A DNA stretch of 64,000 nucleotides from Flavobacterium sp. 20NA77.7 (lineage in GTDB: Bacteria; Bacteroidota; Bacteroidia; Flavobacteriales; Flavobacteriaceae), in assembly GCF_031326205.1 (NCBI RefSeq), contig NZ_CP133721.1, positions 1,116,001-1,180,000 of the forward strand, read 5' to 3'. A program made the translations under genes and the position numbers. Positions 35,067 through 43,432 of this stretch are shown one piece after another (within the stretch, counting starts at the first letter, position 1; each line of letters starts with the position of its first letter). Under the pieces are notes generated by a model. That model saw only the letters and a list, made by a program, of their open reading frames with translations. It was not told the DNA's origin and searched no databases.

Positions 35067-35792
35067 TTAGCTGTTTTTTCTATTGTTATTTTTTTGATTC
35101 TGATTTTTATTCTGCTTAAAATTCTTATTTGAATTAGAATGATTTGGGGTTTTCTGATTCTTATTGGTAAAGAATTGTGTTTTATTAGATTGTTTTTTGT
35201 TTACCTTAATTAAATTCTGAGAGGTAGATAATTCTTCATCTGATTTTAATAAATTAATTTTTCCATCAGACAACTCATATAAATGTTCAAAAATGACATC
35301 ATCGGTAACAGTTTCTTTGTTCCAACTCAAATAACATTTTTTCATATGATTAGCAATTACAATGATTAGCGCATTTTTCAATTCGCCATCTTCCCATTTA
35401 CATGCTACATTAATCATATACTTAATATTATTCCCGTAAAATCTGTACTTTGGAAAATTTTGAGGATAACCTAAACGTTCAGGTTTTAAGGCAATTACCT
35501 CTTTTGTAGGAATGGGATATGGGGAATCAACATCCATTTTGAAATTAGACATGATAAATAACTGATCCCATAATTTATGTTGAAAATCGGGTACATCTCT
35601 CAAATGAGGATTAAGCGTTCCTAACACAGTAATAATATACCTAGCACCTTTATTGCGCTCTTCTCTATCTTTAATATCTGTTACTTGGTCAATTAATTTT
35701 TGTATATGTCTGCCGTATTCAGGGATAATTAAATGTTCCCTTTGCGAATTATATTCTAAAAATTCAACGGCTTCTTCTTTGGTGTATGTCAT
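35067..35792 (-). CDS. DUF4290 protein
   Basis: This 241-aa cytoplasmic protein starts MTYTKEEAVEFLEYNSQREHL. The conserved segments YGRHIQKLIDQVTDIKDREERN, VLGTLNPHLRDVPDF and HKLWDQLFIMSNF mark DUF4290, a Bacteroidota family usually adjacent to murA, as here (it ends where murA begins). The last about 45 residues are low-complexity Asn/Lys/Gln (KNFKQNKNQNQKNNNRKNS). Function unknown; linkage suggests an envelope or division-related role, which is inference. Confidence 0.85.
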   Translation of the reverse strand: MTYTKEEAVEFLEYNSQREHLIIPEYGRHIQKLIDQVTDIKDREERNKGARYIITVLGTLNPHLRDVPDFQHKLWDQLFIMSNFKMDVDSPYPIPTKEVIALKPERLGYPQNFPKYRFYGNNIKYMINVACKWEDGELKNALIIVIANHMKKCYLSWNKETVTDDVIFEHLYELSDGKINLLKSDEELSTSQNLIKVNKKQSNKTQFFTNKNQKTPNHSNSNKNFKQNKNQNQKNNNRKNS

Positions 35793-35798
35793 ATTATA

Positions 35799-36083
35799 TT
35801 ATAGTGAAATAATTCCTTCTATGGTGGCTAACTCTTGATATTTTGCAATTACTTGGGTTGGATTTTCCATTACAACTTGTATGGAAACACTTGTATATTT
35901 GCCTGTTTTTGATGCATGCGTTTGAATTACTGCACCCATATTATCAAAAGCAATTTCAATTTTATCAATTTTATCTTTACTTGTTGGTACAATAAATTTA
36001 TACAAATATTCTGAAGGCCAAGAAGTTGAATCTTCTAATTCATCTTTAAGTCTTACGTAAAAATCTGCTGTTTTTTTATCCAT
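35799..36083 (-). CDS. DUF493 (YbeD-like) small regulatory protein
   Basis: This 94-aa ferredoxin-like alpha/beta protein contains SEYLYKFIVPTSKDKIDKIE and YTSVSIQVVMENPTQVIAKYQE, the YbeD/DUF493 pattern. YbeD resembles ACT-like regulatory domains; no ligand is known. It is the first gene of the DUF493-DUF4290-murA run (6-bp gap). Confidence 0.85.
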   Translation of the reverse strand: MDKKTADFYVRLKDELEDSTSWPSEYLYKFIVPTSKDKIDKIEIAFDNMGAVIQTHASKTGKYTSVSIQVVMENPTQVIAKYQELATIEGIISL

Positions 36084-36104
36084 TTCTAACTGCCTATAAA
36101 ACTA

Positions 36105-36112
36105 CAAATATA
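36105..36112 (-). promoter_or_regulatory. Promoter -7 element for the DUF493-DUF4290-murA run
   Basis: On the minus strand it reads TATATTTG, a perfect match, 21 bp upstream of the ATG at 36083. Confidence 0.5.
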
Positions 36113-36185
36113 CATTTATATACCATTAATTAAAAATATTAGTAATTAAGAATTTTAAAAGAAGGAATTAATTTCAAAAAAATAG

Positions 36186-36193
36186 TATTTTTG
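36186..36193 (+). promoter_or_regulatory. Promoter -7 element TATTTTTG for the ATPase-recQ-fmt run
   Basis: Perfect TAnnTTTG match 17 bp upstream of the ATG at 36211. No ideal -33 TTG. Confidence 0.45.
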
Positions 36194-36210
36194 AACTTTT
36201 TAGACGAAAA

Positions 36211-36741
36211 ATGAATAAACAAATAATACTACTCATCGGCGGACCAAGTTCTGGTAAAACAACACTAATTAATCATCTTGAAGAAGAAGGTTATATTTGT
36301 TACCCCGAAATCTCAAGAGAAGTAACTTTAAAAGCTCGAGAAAAAGGTATTGACCATCTGTTTTTAGAAGACCCCTTACTTTTTAGCGAACTTTTGCTAG
36401 AAGGCAGAATTAATCAATTTGAACAAGCAAATAAAGAAGCTCAAACGGTTTTTATAGATAGAGGAATTCCTGATGTTGTGGCTTATATGGATTTTATAGG
36501 CGATACCTATTCAGAAAAGTTTAATGAGGCTTGTATCAAATATAAATATGATAAAGTATTTTTATTACCGCCTTGGGAAGAAATCTACACCAGTGATACT
36601 GTGCGTTATGAAAGCTATGAAGAAGCCATGCAAATTCATGATTTTTTAGTAAACACCTATAGTAGATATGGGTATGACTTAATTGAGGTACCAAAAGTTT
36701 CAGTAGAAAATAGATACCAATTTATTATTGATCATTTGTAA
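36211..36741 (+). CDS. Small AAA_28-type ATPase/kinase
   Basis: This 176-aa P-loop NTPase has Walker A LLIGGPSSGKTTLINHL, a conserved YPEISREVTLKARE segment, and VFIDRGIPDVVAYMDF (DRG motif, as in nucleoside or NadR-like kinases). YDKVFLLPPWEEIYTSDTVRYESYEEA is typical of the AAA_28 family. The substrate is unknown. It leads a run into recQ (14-bp gap to the ATG) and fmt. Confidence 0.85.
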   Translation: MNKQIILLIGGPSSGKTTLINHLEEEGYICYPEISREVTLKAREKGIDHLFLEDPLLFSELLLEGRINQFEQANKEAQTVFIDRGIPDVVAYMDFIGDTYSEKFNEACIKYKYDKVFLLPPWEEIYTSDTVRYESYEEAMQIHDFLVNTYSRYGYDLIEVPKVSVENRYQFIIDHL

Positions 36742-36755
36742 TATTTTTCATTTTG

Positions 36756-38639
36756 ATGGATAGTGCGTTAAGCGTTTTAAAAAAACATTGGGGTTTTGAT
36801 ACATTCAGAAGTCCGCAAGAAGCTATTATTCAAAATGTTTTAGAAGGCAATGACACGTTTGCTCTTTTGCCAACCGGCGGTGGAAAATCGATTTGTTATC
36901 AAATCCCTGCGATACTAAGACCTGGAATTGCCTTAGTGATTTCTCCTTTAGTTGCTTTAATGAAAGACCAAGTTGAAAATCTAAAAAATAAAGACATTAA
37001 AGCCATTGCCTTAACAGGTGGTATTTCATTTGAAGAAACAAGCAATTTATTAGACAATTGTCAGTTTGGAAATTATAAATTGCTTTATGTTTCGCCAGAA
37101 CGTTTACAACAAGAATGGGTATTAGACCGTATTAAAGAATTAGATATCAATTTAATAGCCATTGACGAAGCGCATTGTATTAGTCAATGGGGTCATGATT
37201 TTCGACCTGCTTATCTAAAAATTGGTATACTAAAATCTTTTTTTAATGTACCCTTTATTGCATTAACCGCTACAGCAACACCACGCGTACAAGAAGATAT
37301 TTGTAATTTATTAGCCCTTAAAAATCCAACGGTATTTAAAAAATCATTTGCTAGAGAAAATCTTGGGTATCATGTTATCTATACGGAAGATAAAACCAGT
37401 AAATTGAAGCAAATTTTTGATAAAAATCCGCAACCTGCTATAATTTACGTACGAAACAGAAAAGCTTGTTTAGAAATAAGCAATCAGTTAAATCAATTAG
37501 GCTATCGAAGTACCTATTATCATGGTGGATTACTTCCAAAAGAAAAAGACAAAAACATGAAACTTTGGCTAGACGAAAAAGCCCTAATCATAGTTGCTAC
37601 AAACGCTTTCGGAATGGGAATTGATAAGCCAAATGTAAAAACAGTTATTCATTTACAAGTACCTGAAAACATTGAAAATTATTACCAAGAAGCCGGTAGA
37701 GCAGGAAGAAATGGTCAAAAGTCTTTTGCTATACTCCTCACCCATCAATTTGATATTAAACTTACAAAAGAGCAATTTATAAGTGTATTACCAGATAAAG
37801 CTTTTCTAAAAAAAGTATATCAATGTTTAACTAATTTTTTTCAAATTGCCTATGGTGAAGGTACAACAGAAAACTATGTTTTTAATTTACATCAGTTTTG
37901 CACAAAGTACCAATTAGCCATTCAACCCACCTTTGCTTCAATACAATTTTTAGACCGTCAAGGAATAGTAACCTTTAGTAATGAAAATAATGATAAAGTT
38001 AAAATACAATTTTTAATTCCAAGCAAAGAAGTTATTCGCTATTGTAGTTTACATACCAAAGATCAAGCAATAATTGAAACATTACTTAGAACTTATCCCG
38101 GTATTTTTGAACAAGTTATTGCCGTTAATACCGCACAAATAGCTTCAAAATCTAATCATACGGAAGAACAAGTTGTGCAACTTTTACAAAAATTAGCACA
38201 ACAAGAAGTCATTTCACTTCAACTCGTTACCCATGATAGTAAATTAATTTTTAATGAACCACGAGAAGATGATTACACGATTAATAGGGTTCAGAAGTTT
38301 TTGATTCAACAGAACGAACAAAAAATTGCCCAATTTTCTGCCATGCTAAATTTTGTGTTTGATACAAAGACATGTAAATCAGTTTTAATTTCAAATTATT
38401 TTGGAGAAACTGACGCTACAGATTGTGGGATGTGTTCTACCTGCATGAAAAATAAAAAAAAAGACACAAAAGTTACATATGATAGAGTTATAGAAATTTT
38501 ACGTTTTGGACCTTTATCTTCGCAAGAACTACAAAGAAAAACAGATTTATCTTCAGAAGACCTTATCTTTGCACTACAATATTTATTAGACAATACTAGT
38601 ATTCGTTTAAACGAAAATAAAAAATACGAATTAATTTAA
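36756..38639 (+). CDS. recQ: ATP-dependent DNA helicase RecQ (short form without HRDC)
   Basis: This 627-aa SF2 helicase has Walker A LLPTGGGKSICYQIP, DEAH motif IAIDEAHCISQWGHDFRPAY, motif III ALTATATPRVQEDI, motif V ATNAFGMGIDKPNVK and motif VI YYQEAGRAGRNG. The RecQ zinc region appears as SNYFGETDATDCGMCSTCM. The C-terminus has a degenerate winged-helix and no HRDC domain. I use the ATG at 36756; the TTG one codon upstream is unnecessary. It unwinds branched DNA in recombination repair. Its stop overlaps fmt by one base. Confidence 0.94.
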   Translation: MDSALSVLKKHWGFDTFRSPQEAIIQNVLEGNDTFALLPTGGGKSICYQIPAILRPGIALVISPLVALMKDQVENLKNKDIKAIALTGGISFEETSNLLDNCQFGNYKLLYVSPERLQQEWVLDRIKELDINLIAIDEAHCISQWGHDFRPAYLKIGILKSFFNVPFIALTATATPRVQEDICNLLALKNPTVFKKSFARENLGYHVIYTEDKTSKLKQIFDKNPQPAIIYVRNRKACLEISNQLNQLGYRSTYYHGGLLPKEKDKNMKLWLDEKALIIVATNAFGMGIDKPNVKTVIHLQVPENIENYYQEAGRAGRNGQKSFAILLTHQFDIKLTKEQFISVLPDKAFLKKVYQCLTNFFQIAYGEGTTENYVFNLHQFCTKYQLAIQPTFASIQFLDRQGIVTFSNENNDKVKIQFLIPSKEVIRYCSLHTKDQAIIETLLRTYPGIFEQVIAVNTAQIASKSNHTEEQVVQLLQKLAQQEVISLQLVTHDSKLIFNEPREDDYTINRVQKFLIQQNEQKIAQFSAMLNFVFDTKTCKSVLISNYFGETDATDCGMCSTCMKNKKKDTKVTYDRVIEILRFGPLSSQELQRKTDLSSEDLIFALQYLLDNTSIRLNENKKYELI

Positions 38640-39586
38640 TGGAAGCATTACGAATTGTTTTTATGGGAACCCCAGATTTTGCTGTGGGCATATTAGATGA
38701 AATTTACACATCAGGATATAATGTAGTAGCTGTAATAACCGCACCAGACAAACCTGCTGGTAGAGGACAAAAAGTTTCTGTAAGTGCGGTAAAAACCTAT
38801 GCCTTAGAAAAAAATCTTGCTTTATTACAACCGACTAATTTAAAAGACGAACAATTTTTAGCTGAATTAGCAAGCTATAATGCAAATTTACAAGTGGTTG
38901 TAGCGTTTAGAATGCTTCCAGAAGCAGTATGGAAAATGCCAAAATACGGTACATTTAACCTTCATGCGTCTTTATTACCACAATATAGAGGAGCTGCACC
39001 TATCAATTGGGCGTTAATAAATGGAGAAAAAGAAACAGGTGTAACTACTTTTTTTATAGATGATAAAATAGACACTGGTGCCATTATATTAAATAAAACG
39101 ACACCCATTCATCCGGATGAAAACGCTGGAAACTTACACGACAGGTTACAATCTATTGGAAGTGAAGTTGTTATTGAAACGTTAGAACGTATTGCGCAAG
39201 GGAATGTTACCACTACACTTCAAACTGAAACTGCTGACTTAAAAACCGCATACAAACTAAACAAAGACAACTGTAAAATCAATTGGGATAACCCAGGATT
39301 AAGTATTCATAATCACATTAGAGGTCTATCACCCTATCCAGCAGCATGGACATTTATAAAAGATGGCGAAAACGAATGGAATGTAAAAATTTATGAAGCT
39401 AGGTTTAGATCAGAAACGCATACATTACCTTTATACCAAATACATGCAACAAAAAAAGAATTATCTATTATAGTAAAAGACGGCTACATTGATATTCTGA
39501 GTTTACAATTTCCAGGTAAAAAAAGAATGCTTACGCACGAATTACTAAATGGAATTCAGTTAAGCGCTAAAGCCTTTGTTTTATAG
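38639..39586 (+). CDS. fmt: Methionyl-tRNA formyltransferase
   Basis: This is a 315-aa enzyme formylating initiator Met-tRNA. The formyltransferase catalytic triad is visible: N107 and H109 in FNLHASLLPQYRGAAPINWA, and D145 in DDKIDTGAII. The N-terminus is the Rossmann-type IVFMGTPDFAVGILDEI. The C-terminal OB-like domain (ATKKELSIIVKDGYIDILSL) contacts tRNA. It is translationally coupled to recQ (TAATG overlap). Confidence 0.95.
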   Translation: MEALRIVFMGTPDFAVGILDEIYTSGYNVVAVITAPDKPAGRGQKVSVSAVKTYALEKNLALLQPTNLKDEQFLAELASYNANLQVVVAFRMLPEAVWKMPKYGTFNLHASLLPQYRGAAPINWALINGEKETGVTTFFIDDKIDTGAIILNKTTPIHPDENAGNLHDRLQSIGSEVVIETLERIAQGNVTTTLQTETADLKTAYKLNKDNCKINWDNPGLSIHNHIRGLSPYPAAWTFIKDGENEWNVKIYEARFRSETHTLPLYQIHATKKELSIIVKDGYIDILSLQFPGKKRMLTHELLNGIQLSAKAFVL

Positions 39587-39676
39587 CAATCACCACAAAA
39601 ACACGCCCATTTTAGCTGACTTTATTAACAATTGCACTTATTTATTAACATTTTCAACGAAAATACTTGTAAATAC

Positions 39677-39706
39677 TTGCGTAGTTTAATAGTTCATATA
39701 AATTTG
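39677..39706 (+). promoter_or_regulatory. Full promoter TTG-N19-TAAATTTG for HU
   Basis: TTG at 39677-39679 and TAAATTTG at 39699-39706 are 19 bp apart, a consensus Bacteroidota promoter for an expectedly abundant protein. Confidence 0.75.
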
Positions 39707-39746
39707 TCATAGTAAAATTAAGTTTAACCCAATTAATACATTAATT

Positions 39747-40022
39747 ATGAACAAATCAGAATTAATCGATGCAATGGCAGCTTCTGCTGGAATTACAAAA
39801 GCAGCTGCTAAATTAGCTTTAGAATCATTTTTATCTAGCGTAGAAGGAACTTTGAAAAAAGGTGGAAGAGTTTCTTTAGTAGGTTTTGGATCTTGGTCAG
39901 TTTCTAAAAGAGCTGCTAGAGATGGTAGAAATCCACAAACTGGAAAAACTATCAAAATTGCTGCTAAAAATGTAGTAAAATTCAAAGCTGGTGCTGAATT
40001 AGAAGGATCAGTAAACAAATAA
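39747..40022 (+). CDS. HU family DNA-binding protein
   Basis: This is a 91-aa nucleoid protein (family about 90). The N-terminal helices MNKSELIDAMAASAGITKAAA and the DNA-bending arm region GFGSWSVSKRAARDGRNPQTG are complete. It compacts and bends DNA as a dimer. It has its own consensus promoter and a hairpin terminator, consistent with high expression. Confidence 0.96.
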   Translation: MNKSELIDAMAASAGITKAAAKLALESFLSSVEGTLKKGGRVSLVGFGSWSVSKRAARDGRNPQTGKTIKIAAKNVVKFKAGAELEGSVNK

Positions 40023-40049
40023 TATTTGAAAGTGATTTCATTTATAATT

Positions 40050-40077
40050 GAAAACCTCTCTTCGGAGAGGTTTTTTT
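40050..40077 (+). terminator. Intrinsic terminator after HU
   Basis: Stem AAACCTCTC / GAGAGGTTT with UUCG-type loop TTCG, followed by a run of T. Confidence 0.9.
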
Positions 40078-40155
40078 ATGTAAAAAATTATTTCTTCCCT
40101 TTTGTCGTATCAATTTATTTTATACTTTTCAATATTGTTTTCAAAATAGTACTAT

Positions 40156-40707
40156 ATGAAACTTAAAAAAGGATGCTTACTACTAGCCGAACCATCAATT
40201 TTAGATGATATTTCATTTAACCGAGCGGTTATTTTACTTTCTGAACACAATGACGATGGAAGCGTAGGATTTATTATCAATAAGCCTTTACAACACACTA
40301 TTCAAGAGCTTATCCCCGAAATAAATGCGCAGTTTATTGTGTATAATGGTGGTCCTGTAGGGCAAGAAAATTTATATTTTATACATACTATACCACACCT
40401 AATTCCTGATAGCATTGAAATTGCAGCTGGTATATATTGGGGTGGCGATTTTGAAGTAACCAAAGTGCTTATCAATCAAGGGTTAATTACAAAAGAGAAC
40501 ATTCGATTCTTTTTAGGTTATACAGGTTGGGAATACCTACAACTAGAAACAGAAATGGAGCAAAATGCTTGGCTCTGTCTTCCTAACGAATTAGGTTCTA
40601 ATTTAATTGCGAAAAGCAGCCAACATTTTTGGAAAAATAAAATGCAAGAATTAGGGGGTGATTATTTACTATTTTCTAATGCTCCCGAAAACCCTGCACT
40701 TAATTAA
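40156..40707 (+). CDS. YqgE/AlgH family protein
   Basis: This 183-aa protein contains KKGCLLLAEPSILDDISFNRA, the family GSVGFIINKPL strand and VYNGGPVGQENLYFIHT, all diagnostic of YqgE/AlgH (AlgH regulates alginate genes in Pseudomonas; a general function is not known). FLGYTGWEYLQLETEM matches the conserved GYxGW motif. It overlaps the convergent class-IV aminotransferase by 8 bp. Confidence 0.92.
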   Translation: MKLKKGCLLLAEPSILDDISFNRAVILLSEHNDDGSVGFIINKPLQHTIQELIPEINAQFIVYNGGPVGQENLYFIHTIPHLIPDSIEIAAGIYWGGDFEVTKVLINQGLITKENIRFFLGYTGWEYLQLETEMEQNAWLCLPNELGSNLIAKSSQHFWKNKMQELGGDYLLFSNAPENPALN

Positions 40708-41530
40708 TACTTTCGTTTAATTGATGTGTTAAAGCTACTGCAAATGTATTTTCGTATTCTTTTTTTCGGTATTTAGTAATAGGTTGAATACCCATAATCA
40801 CATTTGACAAAAATAATTCATCAGCTTTTTGAAGTTCAAAAGGAGAGATAGAGCGTTCTTCAAATTCAATAGTAGTATCTGCTTTTAGTAATTTTATCAC
40901 CTGCTTTCTTAATACACCATTAATACAACCATCACTAATAGGTGGTGTGCACACTTTAGATCCTATTTTCATAAAGACATTACCTTGAATGGCTTCAACA
41001 ATATTTTTATCTTCATTGATTAATAAACAATTTTGATAGTAATTTTCTTTAGCAAAAATTCCAGCTAAAGTATGTACCATTTTATTTGTTGTTTTAAGCG
41101 TTGCTAATAAATGCTTGGTTACATGAAAATCTTTATACAATTCTACTTCATAAGGTTTTGCATTGATTTGATATTTTTCATCTGTCAAAGGTAATGCCGA
41201 AATAATAAAGCTTGCTGCATTTGTATCTGGTGTATAAAATCCATTAGCATCTCTAAACACTGTGCAACGAATTCTATAGGCTGGACTTTTTTCTAAGTGT
41301 TGCACTAACAACATAATTTGCTCTTCAAAATATTCCATAGTAAAATTCATAGGAATATCCATTCTACAAATACGCATCGCAGCCATTAATCGAAGATAAT
41401 GTTCTTCTAAAAATAAAATAGATTGGGTAACACGTAGTGTTTCAAAAACCGCATCACCATATAGAAAACCGCGATTCGTTTCTACAACTACCTCACTTGA
41501 TTGTTTAATACTTCCGTTATAATTAACCAT
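40700..41530 (-). CDS. Class IV aminotransferase / aminodeoxychorismate lyase-like (PabC/IlvE)
   Basis: This is a 276-aa PLP enzyme from the ATG at 41530 (MVNYNGS). GFLYGDAVFETLRV, the lysine-bearing LATLKTTNKMVHTLA, and the cofactor loop EAIQGNVFMKIG with SDGCINGVLRKQVI are class IV motifs. It is either PabC (folate, partner of PabA at 9.5 kb) or a branched-chain/D-amino-acid transaminase; its short length favours PabC. A TTG 27 bp upstream would also be in frame, but would place the terminator stem inside the coding sequence, so ATG is preferred. Confidence 0.85.
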   Translation of the reverse strand: MVNYNGSIKQSSEVVVETNRGFLYGDAVFETLRVTQSILFLEEHYLRLMAAMRICRMDIPMNFTMEYFEEQIMLLVQHLEKSPAYRIRCTVFRDANGFYTPDTNAASFIISALPLTDEKYQINAKPYEVELYKDFHVTKHLLATLKTTNKMVHTLAGIFAKENYYQNCLLINEDKNIVEAIQGNVFMKIGSKVCTPPISDGCINGVLRKQVIKLLKADTTIEFEERSISPFELQKADELFLSNVIMGIQPITKYRKKEYENTFAVALTHQLNESIN

Positions 41531-41554
41531 AAAAAATCCCGATAAAAATCGGGA
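41531..41554 (-). terminator. Terminator-like hairpin whose U-tract touches the aminotransferase ATG
   Basis: On the minus strand: TCCCGAT-TTTT-ATCGGGA then six T, immediately followed by ATG at 41530. It looks like the terminator of the upstream START-like gene. Confidence 0.75.
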
Positions 41555-41576
41555 CAAATATACATTTTTAATTTTA

Positions 41577-41969
41577 TTATACTGAACCTATCACGTGCTT
41601 TAAATCTGAAACAAGGTTTTCCCATAATAATTTTGCTTCTAACAATTCTTCTTCTTCAGCAAAATCGGTAACAATTAATGAAACATCTTGTGTAATTTCA
41701 TCAACTTGGATTCTAATTTCAAAATAATACTCGGTATCATTTTCATTTTCATCTAGCCATCTAAATTTCACTTTCTCGCCTGATTTTTTTGAAGCTAATT
41801 TGGCTTTTTCCACAGAATCATCCCAAATAAACGAATAAATTTCGCCGCGTGAGTTAACATTTTCTGCAAACCATTCTGATAATCCTGAGGGAGTAATAAT
41901 GTATTGATATAATAATTGTGGCGAAGAATGTATGGGAAATTCTAATTCGTATTTTATTTTTTGCTTCAT
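41577..41969 (-). CDS. START-like (SRPBCC/AHSA1) domain protein
   Basis: This 130-aa protein starts at the ATG at 41969 (MKQKIKYELEFPIHSSPQLLYQYI, homologue-like); a TTG-started extension of 13 residues is possible but would have no family match. Helix-grip fold pattern: SGLSEWFAENV, FIWDDSVEKAKL, KVKFRWLDEN, and a C-terminal helix LWENLVSDLKHVI. Ligand unknown; Bacteroidota homologues are labelled START-like domain. The next gene downstream is the class-IV aminotransferase, after a hairpin. Confidence 0.85.
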   Translation of the reverse strand: MKQKIKYELEFPIHSSPQLLYQYIITPSGLSEWFAENVNSRGEIYSFIWDDSVEKAKLASKKSGEKVKFRWLDENENDTEYYFEIRIQVDEITQDVSLIVTDFAEEEELLEAKLLWENLVSDLKHVIGSV

Positions 41970-42157
41970 TATAGCTGGATTTAGGGAATACAAACAACCT
42001 TTTAGCATTTCTAGTTACTTCACTATGAAAAGGTTATCTTCATGTATTTGTTGTAAATAATTTTTTAGCAAAATATAAAAAAAAGTTGTACGATACCTAT
42101 AAATTTTAAAATATTTTTCAACATAAAAAGTTACTGCTATTTTTTAGTATTATTTTT

Positions 42158-42187
42158 TTGGAAAGTATCGAATTAGTTATATATTTG
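42158..42187 (+). promoter_or_regulatory. Full promoter TTG-N19-TATATTTG for tRNA-Met
   Basis: TTG at 42158-42160 and TATATTTG at 42180-42187 with a 19-bp spacer. Start of transcription would be near 42194, 26 bp before the tRNA. Confidence 0.78.
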
Positions 42188-42219
42188 CACCCGCATTGAA
42201 AGATGCAAGACCACTATTT

Positions 42220-42293
42220 GGCGAGGTAGCTCAGTCGGTTAGAGCGCAGGATTCATAACCCTGAGGTCACGGGTTCAACTCCCGTCTTCGCTA
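42220..42293 (+). tRNA. tRNA-Met (CAT anticodon), elongator type
   Basis: A complete cloverleaf of 74 nt fits. The acceptor is GGCGAGG paired with CTTCGCT (two G-U pairs), the D-stem GCTC/GAGC, the anticodon loop TTCATAA with CAT at 42254-42256, and the T-arm ACGGGTTCAACTCCCGT. The anticodon stem lacks the three G-C pairs of initiator tRNA, and position 1 pairs with 72, so it is elongator Met or, less likely, tRNA-Ile with lysidine-modified CAT. CCA is not encoded; discriminator is A. It has its own promoter and terminator. Confidence 0.93.
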
Positions 42294-42299
42294 CAAACA

Positions 42300-42331
42300 A
42301 AAACCCTTACTTTTTCAAGTAAGGGTTTTTT
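42300..42331 (+). terminator. Terminator after tRNA-Met
   Basis: Perfect stem AACCCTTACTT / AAGTAAGGGTT with loop TTTC, then T-run, starting 7 bp after the tRNA. Confidence 0.9.
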
Positions 42332-42417
42332 AGTTTTATAATAAAACATTTTGTATTATTTAAATGTACAAAAAAAAGCTACAAAAAGCAGCTCTTTTTT
42401 CTATTATGTATATAATA

Positions 42418-43353
42418 TTAAGCTAAAACCGCTTTTAAATCGCCATTCATAGCTCTTACTGCATCTGCTGATTTAGCAAACAACACTTTTTCAGCATCGT
42501 TTAATTGAATATCAACAATTTCTTCAATTCCATTTTTACCAATAATACAAGGCACACCTAAACAAATATCAGATTGTCCATACTCCCCTTCTAAAAACAC
42601 AGAACAAGGAATCATTTTCTTTTGGTCGTTTAAAATACTGTCTACTAAATACGCTACAGAAGCACCTGGAGCATACCATGCAGAAGTACCTAATAATCCT
42701 GTTAATGTAGCACCCCCTACCATAGTATCAGCAGCTACTTTATCTAAAGCATCTTGTGATAAGAAATTAGAAACTGGTGAACCGTTGTAAGAAGCTAAAC
42801 GCGTTAATGGAATCATAGTTGTATCTCCATGACCACCTATAACCATCCCTTGCACATCATTACTTGGTCTTTGCAATGCCTGAGATAAATAATATTTAAA
42901 ACGTGAGCTGTCTAATGCACCTCCCATTCCTATAATTCTATTTTTTGGTAAACCTGTTGCTTTTAATGTTAAATACGTCATTGTATCCATAGGATTTGAA
43001 ACTACAACAATAATAGCATCTGGCGAAAATTTCAATACATTATCAGCTACTGTTTTTACAATACCTGCATTAATACCAATAAGCTCTTCACGAGTCATTC
43101 CTGGTTTTCTAGGAATACCAGAAGTAATAACCACTACGTTTGAATTAGCGGTTTTTGAATAATCATTTGTGCTACCAGAAACTCTTGTATTGAATCCTGT
43201 TGTAGTTGCACACTGCATAATGTCCATGGCTTTACCTTCTGCAAAACCTTCTTTGATGTCTAGTAACACCACTTCGCTAGCAATTCCTCTATAAGAAATC
43301 ACATCAGCACAAGTAGCTCCTACGTTACCAGCTCCTACTATAGTTACTTTCAT
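42418..43353 (-). CDS. mdh: Malate dehydrogenase
   Basis: This is a 311-aa NAD-dependent enzyme of the LDH-like MDH type. The NAD motif is VTIVGAGNVGATCADVI, the substrate arginines lie in TSGIPRKPGMTREELIG, VVVVSNPMDTMTYLTLK carries a binding asparagine, and the catalytic His is in VQGMVIGGHGDTTMIPLTR. It interconverts malate and oxaloacetate in the TCA cycle. It is monocistronic; a TATTTTTG element (minus strand, 43391-43398) lies upstream. Confidence 0.96.
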   Translation of the reverse strand: MKVTIVGAGNVGATCADVISYRGIASEVVLLDIKEGFAEGKAMDIMQCATTTGFNTRVSGSTNDYSKTANSNVVVITSGIPRKPGMTREELIGINAGIVKTVADNVLKFSPDAIIVVVSNPMDTMTYLTLKATGLPKNRIIGMGGALDSSRFKYYLSQALQRPSNDVQGMVIGGHGDTTMIPLTRLASYNGSPVSNFLSQDALDKVAADTMVGGATLTGLLGTSAWYAPGASVAYLVDSILNDQKKMIPCSVFLEGEYGQSDICLGVPCIIGKNGIEEIVDIQLNDAEKVLFAKSADAVRAMNGDLKAVLA

Positions 43354-43390
43354 TTTGTATATGAATTAAATAAATTGATGTTTTATGCTA

Positions 43391-43398
43391 CAAAAATA
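43391..43398 (-). promoter_or_regulatory. Promoter -7 element for mdh
   Basis: Minus-strand TATTTTTG, perfect TAnnTTTG match, 37 bp upstream of the mdh ATG. Confidence 0.45.
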
Positions 43399-43432
43399 CA
43401 GAATAAATTATTGATTTTTAGTAAATGTATAT

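Noticed and set aside
36753..36755. TTG as the recQ start
   Set aside because: The ATG immediately following gives the normal RecQ N-terminus; the TTG adds only one residue.
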